A stretch of 64,000 nucleotides of DNA from Axinella damicornis (taxonomy: Eukaryota > Porifera > Demospongiae > Axinellida > Axinellidae): NCBI GenBank assembly GCA_963931865.1, contig OZ007513.1, forward strand, positions 4,743,168 to 4,807,167. Direction: 5' to 3'. Position 1 is the first letter of the stretch. The number at the start of each line of letters is the position of its first letter. A model generated the notes under the pieces. It was not told the DNA's origin. It searched no databases and saw only the letters and a program-made list of their open reading frames with translations. Position numbers and translations under genes: made by a program. This document shows positions 34,428 to 45,380 of this stretch, piece after piece.

Positions 34428-34656
34428 ACTTTGATTGGTCATGCCTACTGAACAATTGCATTTTATGGTTAAATGTTTTGAAATTGGTTTTGACCTCTGA
34501 TAATTGAAGAGGCAAGTCTGTGAGTTGGTCTCTATACAGTGTTCTCGCCAGAAATCTACATCCAAATGGTGCACGATGTATAATCGTTATGAATTATTCA
34601 TGAATGATGTAATCGTTATGAATTATTAAAATGATGTAATCGGCTAGCGCGTGGCG

Positions 34657-35959
34657 ATGCCTCCCAAAAAGAAGGCTAAGCTCTCTCCTGGGCCAGGCCA
34701 GTTGACGCTGTTTGGTACAGCTGCGGTGGGGAGCACTTCACGTGCTTGCGTAGAGCAACCAAGCGCTACCGGTAAGAAGAGAGGCGACGTGATCTCTTGG
34801 CGTAAGTTTGCCACGCTGGCTTACCGCACGAAGTATCCATGGCTGGATGTCCACTCCGATGGTGTTTACTGTAAGTTCTGTGCCATCCATACACCTCGAG
34901 GTACCTCGCGTAGTGGCAGTAGTGTCTTTATCCATGAGCCCTACACTGGGACACGGCCAGATGCCTTAGCACAGCATGGCGCTAGCGACGGACATGGTGT
35001 TAACGCACGAAGCTTTCGAGAGCGTGCTGATCGCTTAGCAGCACGTAAGCAACTCGAAGACGTGGTAGCCCAGGCCCAAACTGCGACAGTGGATGGAGAA
35101 GCATTCCTGGATTCTTTGCGCTGTCTTTACTTTCTTTTGAAACAGGAGATACCGCACACTACCAACTTTACCCCTCTCCGCGAGCTAGCAATACTGCTAG
35201 GCAATCAAACTTTGCCGCGATTACGTGAGGCCAAGAATGTCACGTACACCTCTGAGATGAGCATACAGGAGATGGTCGGTGCTATTGGGGAGAACCTGGA
35301 AGAGAGATTGCTGCGGAGTGTTCATGAATCCCCATTTTTTTCCATCATCTTGGATGAGGCTACTGATATATCTGTAGTCAAACAGTTAGGGCTGGTTGTG
35401 TGTTTCATAAACATGACAAGTGTCGTTGTTGAGACTCACTTCCTCAAGCTAATAGATCTTACTAGCACCCCTCATGCGACAGCAGATGTGGTTACAGCTG
35501 CGGTGGTTGATTACATAGAGGGCCAAGGATTGAGTCTTGATAAACTAGCTGGAGGAGCTTGTGATGGTGCAGCTATAATGCTGGGTGAACATAGTGGTGT
35601 AGCTACACGGTTGAGGGAGATGGTGCCAACGTTGATTATGACCCATTGTGCTGCACACCGCTTGGCATTGGCTGCATGTAACACTGCTCACAAGTTTCCA
35701 TGGTTTTCAAAGTTTGAGAAGACCCTTAACCAGCTCTACACCCACTTTTCTCGCAGTGCAGTACGTTCTGCTACACTGGCTGCGATGCAAAAGGTGCTTG
35801 ATGCACCACAACTTAAGCTGCAACGGCCTACTGATACCCGGTGGTTGTCCCTTGAAAACGCTGTGCATGCAGTAAGGCTGTGTTTGGATGCATTGGTCCT
35901 TGCCCTTGACAATGAGGCCTGTGAGGGTGATGCAACAGCCCTGGGATTAGCTACACACC
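34657..35959 (+). pseudogene. hAT transposase, N-terminal part (interrupted by insertion)
   Basis: The ATG gives MPPKKKAKLSPG (basic, NLS-like). A Cys/His finger (VYCKFCAIHT ... LAQHGASDGH), as in TTF/BED-type fingers of this hAT group, is followed by the catalytic Asp233 in IILDEATDIS and Asp303 in GACDGAAIML, then HCAAHRLALAA. The frame reaches GLATH, where the inserted element begins. The other half is at 44435-45273. The two halves are in the same frame, so the only break is the insertion. Confidence 0.92.
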
Positions 35960-36163
35960 CAAGAGCGCATGATGACATCATTGTTTTTTCACGGCGGAGG
36001 AGGAAGAGCGTGTGACTGGCAAAAATTCGAAACAGGCGGAATCTTTGGCGTGTACTAAAAATAGAACACGTGAGCTCAACACGTTTCGGAGGCTTCATCG
36101 CGGATGTAACGCCACTGTATTATTGTACTACTTGTAGTAAAGTTGCTAGCTAGCTAGCTGTAA

Positions 36164-39100
36164 ATGGAAGCGCTGAAAGCTCACCTTGCGAAGTCTGCGT
36201 TCTCTGAAAGGTTCACAACCCTTATCGACACGAAGCAATTCGTTGTGCGTTGCTACCCGACCCTGAAAGTCGAAGAGGTCGAGATCGTAAGTGAAGATGG
36301 GGAGAAACGGTGGATGATTGTTTGCTGCACGAAGTACATGGAAGTTGCAGGGGGTGGTATTGGCCCAGTTCAGCCAGCGCGTATGGTGTTTAGCTACGAC
36401 GGGAGCTTCTCTTTTGAGGTTCTCTTGAAATGTGTCACGAGCGGGTCATGGCTTTCCTCAGAGCCACCGCACACTGAGATCACTACACAGTTGGACACCC
36501 TCCTTCCCAACTCCAAGTTCATTCTGTGCCCGGGCATCCGTGAGTATGGTAAGGAATTCGGGGAATCGATCCGATTTCAGTCCAAGAACCTGAGGGTATG
36601 GACCCATCCACATCAACGACATGACTCGAACCAGTGCTTGCTATGGCACAAGCCTAGCAATTTCCAACTTAGTGTTGACTCCCCCCTGTATGGTTTGTGC
36701 ACCAACTGCAAGACACTCTACCACAACCTGCAAGTCATCAAGAAGCGTGTCCTTTCAAGCTCCCCACTGCATAAGGAGAAGTGGACGGAGCCATCTTCCA
36801 ACCGCCCTCTGAAGTACTTGTCTCCAGCTAGCCAGGTCAAAAAGTTGGCTAGGAAGGGGATGGAGGTTAGGCGACTGCAGAAAGCTCTGTCAAAGTTCGA
36901 TGACACTAGCCTCGATGTGGAAATTAGAGGAGATCAGGGCGAGGAGATCCAGAAATTGGTAGCTGCAATCGACCAGAGCGGACAGGAGGAACTGCAGGCC
37001 ATTTATACTGAGGCTGATAGTGTCGAAGAAGGCGCCGGAGATGCACTGCGAGAAGCGTGGGAGAGAGATGTTGCAGAGCGAAAGGAATTTTTTGAAGACC
37101 AGCTCAAGAACAGTAAGCAAAAACCGCCTGTCCACTCATGAGCAATTATTCAATGTTGTTTTTTTTATTATGCAGAAACATCCAAACGTGGAAACAGGTG
37201 GAGCAGCATCACATTTCGCCTTGGTAAGGGATAAGCAGCACCACTATGATGACATCATCGTCATTGTGGCTGTCATTGACATCATGTGCTGTGCATACAA
37301 CTGTTGATTAATTTTCACTTAATGGCGTCTATTGTGTTCTTTGCTACTACAAATTTTCACTTACCAGTCTTGAAGGTGTTTTATTGTGTTCATCCATTCA
37401 CCCAGCACTAGCTGTCTATACTCGATGCCCAACTGCATATGAAGCTCTCAAAGGGATGGGAATACTCCAACTCCCCTCCATCTCTACTCTCAAAGGTTTC
37501 ACTTCATTTAACGTGGAGCAGGCTGGCTTCAGCGAAGACCGCCTTTCATATGCCCGCAAGCAGTACGACAAGATGATGGATGAAAAGCGTGCTTCAAAGA
37601 AGATCGTTCCATTCAACAAGGGGATACTGATTTTCGATGAAGTGAAGGTGGGCATGAAAGTTCATTACCACGCCAAAACTGGCACATTTATTGGCTTTTC
37701 GATGTCGTCTGATGAGCTGGCTTCACTACACGATGTGTATCGTACACTACGACCTGACCATCGCACCCTAAAGGCATCCTACATTCTCCAGTTCATGTGG
37801 AGGTGTATCGCCTCAGAGTTTGATATCATTGGGCCGTACTTCACCAGCTCTGAGCAAATGAAGTCGAAATTCGTCATCGCAACTCTCTTCGACACAATGT
37901 ATGTGCTCCAGCTCTACAATTTTGAGACCACAGCGATCTTGTGTGATGGGGCAAGCTCAAACCTCTCTGCCCTTAAGATTCTCACAGGATTTGGCCATGG
38001 TGCTTACGGTGTGAAAGAGGCAGGAACGTGTGATAACGTCCATGAAGTGAAAACGTGGTTCAACAACCCATTCACTAACAACAAGGTTTTCATCTTGATC
38101 TGCCCGTCTCATCAGGTACGCTGTGTTCCATTGATTTTTCTCTTGCAAGAGTGCAGTGTGTGATGTTGTTCCTAAGCCATCGTTAATCCCTATTGTTAGG
38201 GGGAGTGAAGGAATGAGTGGGTTTTAATTAGAAGCTTGTTCAAGCTGAGCATATTAACACGTCTTTTGGTTATTAAAATCCACAGCTCAAGAACATGGTG
38301 GCTGCCTTGTACTCATCGTACCCTGGCCGAACGAAGGAGTTCCAGTACGAAGAGGTTACCTTTGGCTGGAACACCATCGAGAAGATGTTCAAGAGAGAGG
38401 TGCAACGGGCAGTGGCGGGTGTTCCTCGTAGGGTGCCAGGTCTGCGGGAAAACTACATCTACCGGGACATATGGACACGCTTGAACGTCAAACCAGCCAA
38501 GATCATGCAGGTACTTTCCAGGGACTCCACTTTTGCTATGTAGCCTAGTTCCCAGGCCATTCCCACCACTAGTAATTTGCAGTATGCGATACGGCTGGTC
38601 ATATGTGATGCATCAGGTTGAGCACCGCCCCGTTTGTCCACCTGATGTCATCGCATGTTACCAGACCTCCCATGTCTTTCTCTGCCGTATTTGCATACTG
38701 CAAGCGATCAAATACTGGCAGTGGGAATGCCATAGGAAAGAGGAAAGTTCATTACTGCGCCATTCATGTTCTCAAGGCCTATACAATAATCCAATGACAC
38801 TTTCTTTTCACAGCAACCACACGTGATTGCTGAATTGGCTGAATACATTGACAAAAAGCCTGAAGATGAACCTTCTGCTACATTGGTGGTGAAATACCTG
38901 CAGGCTCTAAACAGCCTCTTTGAGAATGGATTTCTGAGTCACGAGAGAATCGAATCAGCTGATTGTCTGCTGCTACAGAGAATGGAGACAGGCTACCAAT
39001 TTTTCGTCCAGTGGTTGGACTCTGCTCTGGAGAAAGGTATCCTAGTGTACAATTTCATACCATAATACAGGTACACATCATAAAACTTCCTCTTACTGGT

Positions 39101-39564
39101 AGTCGTCTTCATTGTTTACTACAGGCCTTGTACCTGTCACCCCATACCAGAAGTCCTTCCTTGCATGGCAGGTGAGCTTGGGTACAACTAGGTTATATTC
39201 TAAGCCTCATCTGAATTGACAAGTTTCAAGGTGCTAATTTTTTGTTTTGTTTCTTTAGACATGGGATCTAATGAGAATATGCTGGTATGGATTTCGGGAT
39301 TTCTGTCATGAAAGTCTGAGGGAACATCCTGAATCCTTCATTGCACCTCTCCGAGCAAATGGATCTGCTATCGAGACGATTTTCAGCCAGCTGAAACATG
39401 CCAGCCGTGGATCACTAACAGCTGTTACATACCAGTCGGCAAGAGCACAGTTGCTCACAAAGCGAAGTGTACATGGAACTCACGTCCGAGATGAGTACAG
39501 AGATGCACCAGTATTTGTAAAAGAAAGTGAACTTCCTGTGAAGAAGCGGCCTAGGAGAGAGTGA
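36164..39564 (+). CDS. P-element/THAP9-like transposase (7 exons, apparently intact)
   Basis: Exons: 36164-37112, 37176-37223, 37406-38115, 38286-38510, 38814-39036, 39125-39171, 39259-39564. All have GT/AG borders and compatible phases and total 2508 nt (835 aa plus stop). The RNase-H-like core has the P/THAP9 order: SSITFRLALAVYTRCPTAYE, then Asp410 in ILIFDEVKV, Asp513 in LCDGASSNLSALKIL, then NPFTNNKVFILICPSHQLKN (family pattern NPF...DPPHLIKN), and Glu773 in NGSAIETIFSQLKHASRG. The N-terminal 300 residues lack a recognisable THAP finger; instead a Cys/His cluster lies at about 157-190 (CLLWHKP ... YGLCTNCKTLYHNL), which may bind DNA. Intron 4 contains a degraded foldback MITE (38541-38745). 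The P assignment rests on motif order and spacing. Confidence 0.82.
38541..38745. mobile_element. Foldback MITE inside a transposase intron
   Basis: TAGCCTAGTTCCCAGGCC at the left and CTGGCAGTGGGAATGCCATAG near the right (quoted in part) are degraded ends of the GCCTCGTTCCCAGGC family, with TAATTTGCAGTATGCGATAC inverted further in. It sits between exons 4 and 5. Confidence 0.6.
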
Positions 39565-39684
39565 TTATTGTTATTGAGTTTGTAATTAAACATTCGCTTC
39601 CTTGTTGTTGATCAATATCAGGAGGGACTTATCCCCTTCAAAGTAATAGAAATTGAATACAAGAGCATGCAGTGAAGTTACAGA

Positions 39685-42600
39685 TTATAAATCAGGTAGG
39701 TACAGCTGTTTCGAGTTAGTCGCAGCTACAACTTTTAGGCATTCCCTCAGCATTACTGGTGCATCAACGCGACCTTCCTGGAGGTTTGTTAGCATCCGTC
39801 GGTTCTGAACAAGTTCGTTTCCATGCGTGTGCAGCATCCTGTCCAGCAACTTTTCATGAATTTCCTTCAAAACGCTTGACTCCGCTATCCCAATTTCGCC
39901 ACAGCTGAACACAAAGTTCCTCCTTAGCTGTTCATCAGCTTTGATTTCTGTTTCCATCACCTGTAGTACAGTAGAGTGGTTACAAAGGTAAGACCATAGC
40001 TCAATAAGGGTGCTACCATAAAACATACCTTCATCGATTGAGCTCCATATGCACCGAAAAACTCTTTAGTGCTTCTAGCACGCATTTGCTGATGAACCTA
40101 AAGTAAGGGAAATAGTCTTCACACCAAATGCAGTATAGCTATAGGTGTCCATGACTAAGGGGCTGGGAAAAGGGGCATACCCTGCTGGAAATTCTATGCA
40201 TGAAACATGCATGTTTCAACAGATTTCATGCATGGACGCATGTAAAATGCATGAATCATGCATGTATCATGCATGGGTCTCATGCACCACGCATGGATTT
40301 CCATTTCCATGCATGGATCATGCATGGATCATGCATGGGTCTCATGCACCATGCATGGATTTCCATTTCCATGCATGGATCATGCATGGGTCTCATGCAA
40401 CATGCATGGATTTCCATTTCCATCCATGGATCATGCATGGATCTACCTTTTCATGAATGCATCATGCATGGATTTCCATTTCCATTCATGGAATATTCAC
40501 AGGTCCCCTTTCCATGCATGGATCTCCGCTTGCATTCATAAAACATGTACATGTTTCGATCCACCAAACACACACAAGTCATGAAACCAAACCATGTAGA
40601 CTTCCAGCTTCTTTATGTGGCTATCTGGAGTGCATTTGTGAAGGGTTCAGCTGCGTATTATAGGCTGCAGCATAGTCATTTTAATTTACCTTCCTGTGAA
40701 GCTGCAATTGTGCTTATGCCCCACCAGGAAGCCTTTGCAGGGTTGCAGTTGTAGCGCTTCGTAGCTGACTACTTGCCACGCATCTCACAGCTAGTTACTA
40801 AATGTAGCTCTTGCAGCACTCATGATTATCAGCCAGTAATCATGCAGTAATTACTTTGGCTCCAACAGTCTGAGTACCGTACATGCAGCAGCTGCCCATT
40901 TCATTTGAAATTTTTTGTTGCTTTAGGTTAGAGTCTAGCAAGTTGCAGTAGCAGTGCGTGCGTAGCTCTAGACTCCTTTAGTTTTGCTATAGCTAGTATA
41001 GTCTAGCTGCTATATTGGTTCTCAAGCTACAGTTGCAAATGTTTCAGAGGGCTAGTTGCAATTGCCTATACAGCCAACTGAGATTTGGTGAGTCCATACG
41101 ACATACAGCTAACCATGTACAGCTATATATACAGCCAATTCTGTGCCTTCGTGATTATGAGCTATCTGGTAGCTATCAGTTAAACCAGCAAGGTCATAAG
41201 CAGTTTAGCTCTTATAACAAGTTTGACTGACGGAAGGGCACCCATCCATAGGAGAGCTCTGAGATATCCAGCAACCATACTTTGTGGAAACATAGTGGTT
41301 TTTTGGTCTAGCCACTGAACATAGTGGCATGCAGTACAGGGCCAAGTGTAAGCAACAATCTGTTGTTGAAGTAACTTGATTATGACATGTATCGAGTGTC
41401 CTGTTGTGGTTCCAAGCAGGCTGTCCCATCTAAACTATACCTTTCTGATTCTAGGAGGGTTATTCGTGACCTGTGGTTGCTTTAGATTTGTCAGGAATGT
41501 TAAACTATGGTACCAGTATTGAAGTAGCTTGTGGGAGGCTGCATGCCTTCATGTAGTGCTTCAGACTGGTATTCTATTTCGACGTGGATATTGGTCCGGC
41601 AGGAAGTAAATACGGTACCGGAAATGCGCGCGCGTCTAGAACCGGCCCTGGCTAGGCCTGCACGATATGGCGATATTTACCGATATCGACGGTATGCGTG
41701 CACGGCGGTACGTTTTTTGGACGTGAACGGTATTTTCGAAAAACGGATAATTAGGACATTCGGTAAGTGCACGAGGCACTAGTCGATCAGTATATATAAT
41801 TATAGCTAGCGATGAGCGATGTACACACGATGGTTCTACAGAGCCTGGTGATTCTGCTGCAGGCAAAGCCAAGATCTCGTTAATAATGAAGCTGTTACTG
41901 CTGTTTGGAACGACTTTGGCGTCGAAGCGGACGAGAAAGGCAAACCACGATCACCTGACCGCCCGAAATGCCGCGTGCGTGAAGGACGGTAATCTTACAG
42001 CCAGATTGTACTTTTATTAGTTATACCTTGCCTTACCTCTGCCCTTGCCAAGCTGTATGGCTACTTTTGTACGATATTTAGTAATATCGTGGCATCATGC
42101 GTGATGATATACCGTGGGGTGAAAAAAGTGATATTGTGCAGGCCTAGCCCTGGCCCTAATATACCCTAACCCATGCATTGCCCTACTTCCTGCCGGACCA
42201 ATATCCACTTCGATTCTATTTAGTGCATGCGGCTTTGCACATACGTACTGCATATAGCGGGAAATTTTGTACGGTGCAAATTTTTGTGTGTTTCGTATGA
42301 AGCCTTGAGATGTACGAAAATAGAAAGCTTTAACGGTCAAAATTGTAATGAACACTTGAACACATGGAAGCGGCGAGTAAGCGATGGTGTTTGTAACGTA
42401 TTTCTAGCCTTCGAACGGCCTACCAGATTCCAGTGGACCTGTCTATGACTGTTAGCCTGTGATGATAACAAGGCTGTGGGAAGTGTGACAGATGGAAGTA
42501 AGCCAAGTTCACTGAGCAGCAATGGTCGATGAGTATGCTGCCAACAACAAAGGCCCAGATGTCAGCATTGTAGACGTGGTACCCTCTCACTATTGTGCAT

Positions 42601-44248
42601 TGCTTCAATCGAAAACGACACCATCGATACGTGTTACGTTCATGTAATGCTAGGGGGTGTGGCAATACGCATGCAGGGCATATGAAAATACGCTTCTGAA
42701 GTCATTTCAGCCATTTAGGTGAAAATTTGTACCTACAAAATTTCCCGCTATATGCATAGCAATAAGTACATGTACATTCAGTCACACTTCAGTGAGAAGT
42801 TAAGACTAGCACAGCTGTGATATATAGTAGTAATTCTGGTAACGTGTAATAGAAAATTGCTCATATATAATATTCATCATGAGGTCAACAACAAAATTGT
42901 GGCAATAAGAGGAGAGTGATAATGCACATCCAAAGTCCCGTTGACGGCTATAGTCCGGGGCCCTGTTGACTGCTATGCATGCTTATGCTGTACTGTATTG
43001 CCCACCAGGACATGGTATCATGGAAACATGTCCCTGTGATCCATGCACGATTTCTGCATGATTCTCGCATATAGTATTCGAATTTCCATGCTTTGTGCAT
43101 GAACCATGCATTCCATGCATGCCATGCATGTTTCATGAATGAAAAGCGTCCGAAATTCATGCATGTTTCATGCCATGCATGGTTCATGCATGGTTCATGC
43201 ATGTTTCATGAATGAAAAGCGTCCGAAATTCATGCATGTTTCATGCCATGCATGGTTCATGCATGGTTCATGCATGGTTCATGCATGTTTCATGAATGAA
43301 AAGCGTCCGAAATTCTGACATGTTCCATGCATGTTTCATGCATGAAACATGAAACGTGCATGGTATACAGTATAGGAAAAACATGAAACATGCATGGATC
43401 ACCATGCATGAAATATGCTGTGGTATACATGAAACATGCATGTTTCATGTAGAGTTTTTCCAGCAGGGTACCCACACATACCATGGCGAGGTATCCCAGC
43501 ATCTCTTTCTTCATGAAGGTCATTCCTCCCTTGTCCAAATGCTGGATGTTGGAAGGCAAATCCACCGCCTTTGCATCAAGTGGCATTCGAATGCTCTTGA
43601 GAATTGACAATACATCTGGATTAGCAGACTTCTGATGGGCTTTTATTAGAGCATACAGTGCAAAACCTCCAAGACGATGCAACGAAGCTTCATCTGCACC
43701 AACACCTGTCTCTTCGACTACATCAACTTCCTCTTCTTCTTCTTCTTCTTGAGAATCACAGTCGCCTTCTTTCATCGACACCATTGCCTGCTGACAGAAA
43801 GCAAATACTGCCCGTGCCAGGGACGAAACTATAGCCGTCTTAGTGGACATGGACGGGTTAAGCGCTGTCTTACTAACCCCAACATCCCACTGGATAGAAG
43901 CCTCCGTTCCCGTCGACAGCCTATGCAAAACCGAACGAAATCCATCCATTTCACTTGTAAACTTGAATACTTTTCTCGCCCCTTCAGTGTGCGAAGCAAC
44001 TTCAAGTACTGATCAAACAGAGCTAGTATAAACGCTTCCATCGCCCCAGTTTCAACACACGCTTTCCAAAACGCTTGCCTTTCGGGAAAGCACTTCAGAT
44101 GATGCCCTGAATCCATCTCCTTCATGACGAATTCCTTTAGCTTTGCTCGATCCGCTCCCGATAGCCTTTCGATCAAACTCTTCATTTTCTTCTTGGGCAA
44201 CACGCGATCCTTCTCCGACTGATAGTCCTCTGGCTCGAGATCGGCCAT
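39685..44248 (-). CDS. Second gene of the P-like element, function unknown
   Basis: Exons on the minus strand: 44248-43482, 40097-40029 and 39960-39685 (stop), with donors GTATGT at 43481 and 40028 and AG acceptors. The first begins MADLEPEDYQ with a Lys-rich patch (PKKKMKSLIERLSG). A one-base frame change somewhere between about 44025 and 43945 moves to the frame reading MDGFRSVLHRLSTG. Exon 1 is 767 nt, so one base is missing or extra, unless an unseen tiny intron exists. Further on are an acidic run (EEEEEEEVDVVEE) and MTFMKKEMLGYLAM. Exon 2 encodes VHQQMRARSTKEFFGAYGAQ and the last exon ends KQLYLPDL. Expected size is about 370 aa. No family is recognised. The large intron has been invaded by the 3.3-kb element. 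Confidence 0.65.
41580..42212. mobile_element. Element with 9-bp target duplication (Mutator-like size)
   Basis: The ends CGACGTGGATATTGGTCCGG and CCGGACCAATATCCACTTCG are inverted copies. ATTCTATTT lies directly outside both (41571-41579 and 42213-42221). A 9-bp duplication is typical of Mutator-like elements. Most of its interior is the inserted element 41653-42146. Confidence 0.8.
41653..42146. mobile_element. Small hAT-type element with 8-bp target duplication
   Basis: The ends TAGGCCTGCACGATAT and ATATTGTGCAGGCCTA are inverted copies. GCCCTGGC flanks both (41645-41652 and 42147-42154). No coding capacity. Fifth level of the nest. Confidence 0.82.
42253..42752. mobile_element. MITE with TATAGCGGG ends and TGCA flanks
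   Basis: TATAGCGGGAAATTTTGTA at the left and TACAAAATTTCCCGCTATA at the right are exact complements, flanked by TGCA on both sides (42249-42252 and 42753-42756). No coding content. Confidence 0.78.
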
Positions 44249-44434
44249 TTCGCAGCTGTTTCTGTAGATCTAGTTCTCACGCTCTCACCCGCAATCTAGC
44301 TACAAAGTGACCGGATGTGCTATTTTTAGTACACGCGAAAGATTCTGCCTTCACCACGGGAGAATACGAAGTCACACGCTCTTCCTCCTCCGCCGTGAAA
44401 AAACAATGATGTCATCATGCGCTCTTGACACACC

Positions 44435-45273
44435 TTAAGAAGCCTTGGTTCGTAGTCACATTGTATTTCATGTCAGACGTCCTCTCTATCTTGGGCAGTC
44501 TGTCTACTGCGTTCCAGACAAAAGACCTCAACCTCCTTAGCCTGGAACCTCTACTGAACCAGCATATCAATGCGCTGGAAACCCTCAAAGGAGATGTCTT
44601 CAAAGGAGGGTACTTGTTGGAGTTGAAGGTGTCTGTCTCTCATGCATCCAAGTTGGCAGAAGTTGATCTTCCAAACTTTACCAGGAAAGCACAACAATAT
44701 TTGTCTGCTCTTTTGGAGAATTTGAGAAATAGGTTTCCACAAGCCCATCTACTTTCCCTCCTTGGTTTATTGGACCCCAGAAATGTAGAGAAGGCAACCC
44801 CATCTTTGGTAATAGAGCTAGGCACCACCATGGGAATGGATGGCCACAAGCTGTGGAATGAATTTCTAGCCTATCGCTCCCTTGCATCCTCTCTTACCCC
44901 TCAGTCCCTACAACATGCTCTGATGGTAATGTGGAGTGAGGGTAATCGCCAGACCATGCTAGCTGCCTATCCTCTCATTGCATCACTTCTAGCCAGAGTT
45001 GCTGTGCTTCCAGCATCTTCTGCAGAGGTGGAACGGGTTTTTTCTGCTGTAAAGCGTATCAAGACTCCCTTGCGCAATCGCCTACGCACAAAGACTCTAG
45101 ACTCGCTAGTTAGGGTAACAATGGATGGCCCAAGTACAGCAGAATGGGACCCTTTGCCAGCAGCAAGGAGGTGGGAGTCAGCTGGCAAGAGGCGTATCAA
45201 GCTTCTGCAGTCCTCCACATTGACCTCTAGCTCCACACTGACCTCTAGCTCCACATGCACACCAACAGACTGA
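44435..45273 (+). pseudogene. hAT transposase, C-terminal part
   Basis: It continues the frame of 34657-35959. Joined at the duplicated ACACACC, the two parts make 713 codons plus stop. It contains the hAT C-terminal dimerisation region: LPASSAEVERVFSAVKRIKT followed by PLRNRLRTKTLDSLVRV, with Glu634 in the first segment. The tail is Ser/Thr-rich from a short internal repeat (TLTSSS). No stop or frameshift was found. Confidence 0.92.
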
Positions 45274-45299
45274 ACTGCATATTCCTGTACTGAATTTGT

Positions 45300-45380
45300 A
45301 TCATGCAGACTGCAATTTGTATCATGCAGACTGCAATTTGTATCATGCAGACTGCAATTTGTATCATGCAGACTGAATTT
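45300..45380 (+). repeat. Short tandem repeat near the hAT 3' end
   Basis: TGCAATTTGTATCATGCAGAC (21-base unit, core quoted as GCAATTTGTATCATGCAGAC) is repeated about four times between the transposase stop and the right terminal repeat. Confidence 0.85.

Larger units (their letters stand above)
40180..43468. mobile_element. 3.3-kb element with CATGCATG-rich ends, flanked by TA
   Basis: CCCTGCTGGAAA starts the left end and is inverted at the right end, each followed by ATGAAACATGCATGTTTCA. TA lies outside both ends (40178-40179 and 43469-43470). About 350 bases at the left and 450 at the right are dense in CATGCATGGATTTCCATTTC or TTCATGCATGTTTCATGAAT units. No transposase is visible in the middle, so it is probably non-autonomous. 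Confidence 0.75.
35960..44427. mobile_element. P-superfamily-like DNA transposon, 8.47 kb, two convergent genes
   Basis: The terminal inverted repeat begins CAAGAGCGCATGATGACATC and is identical at both ends for about 57 bases, with weaker similarity to about 110. ACACACC lies directly outside both ends (35953-35959 and 44428-44434), a 7-bp target duplication. It carries a seven-exon transposase gene (+) and a second gene (-) that converge near 39.6 kb. A separate 3.3-kb element is inserted in an intron of the second gene. Confidence 0.9.

Noticed and set aside
36890..37135. Minus-strand frame opposite the transposase
   Set aside because: It is a shadow of the plus-strand exon 36164-37112, which carries the conserved residues.
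40145..40584. Frames with repeated His, Met and Trp-rich peptides
   Set aside because: They arise from CATGCATGG repeats at the end of the 40180-43468 element.
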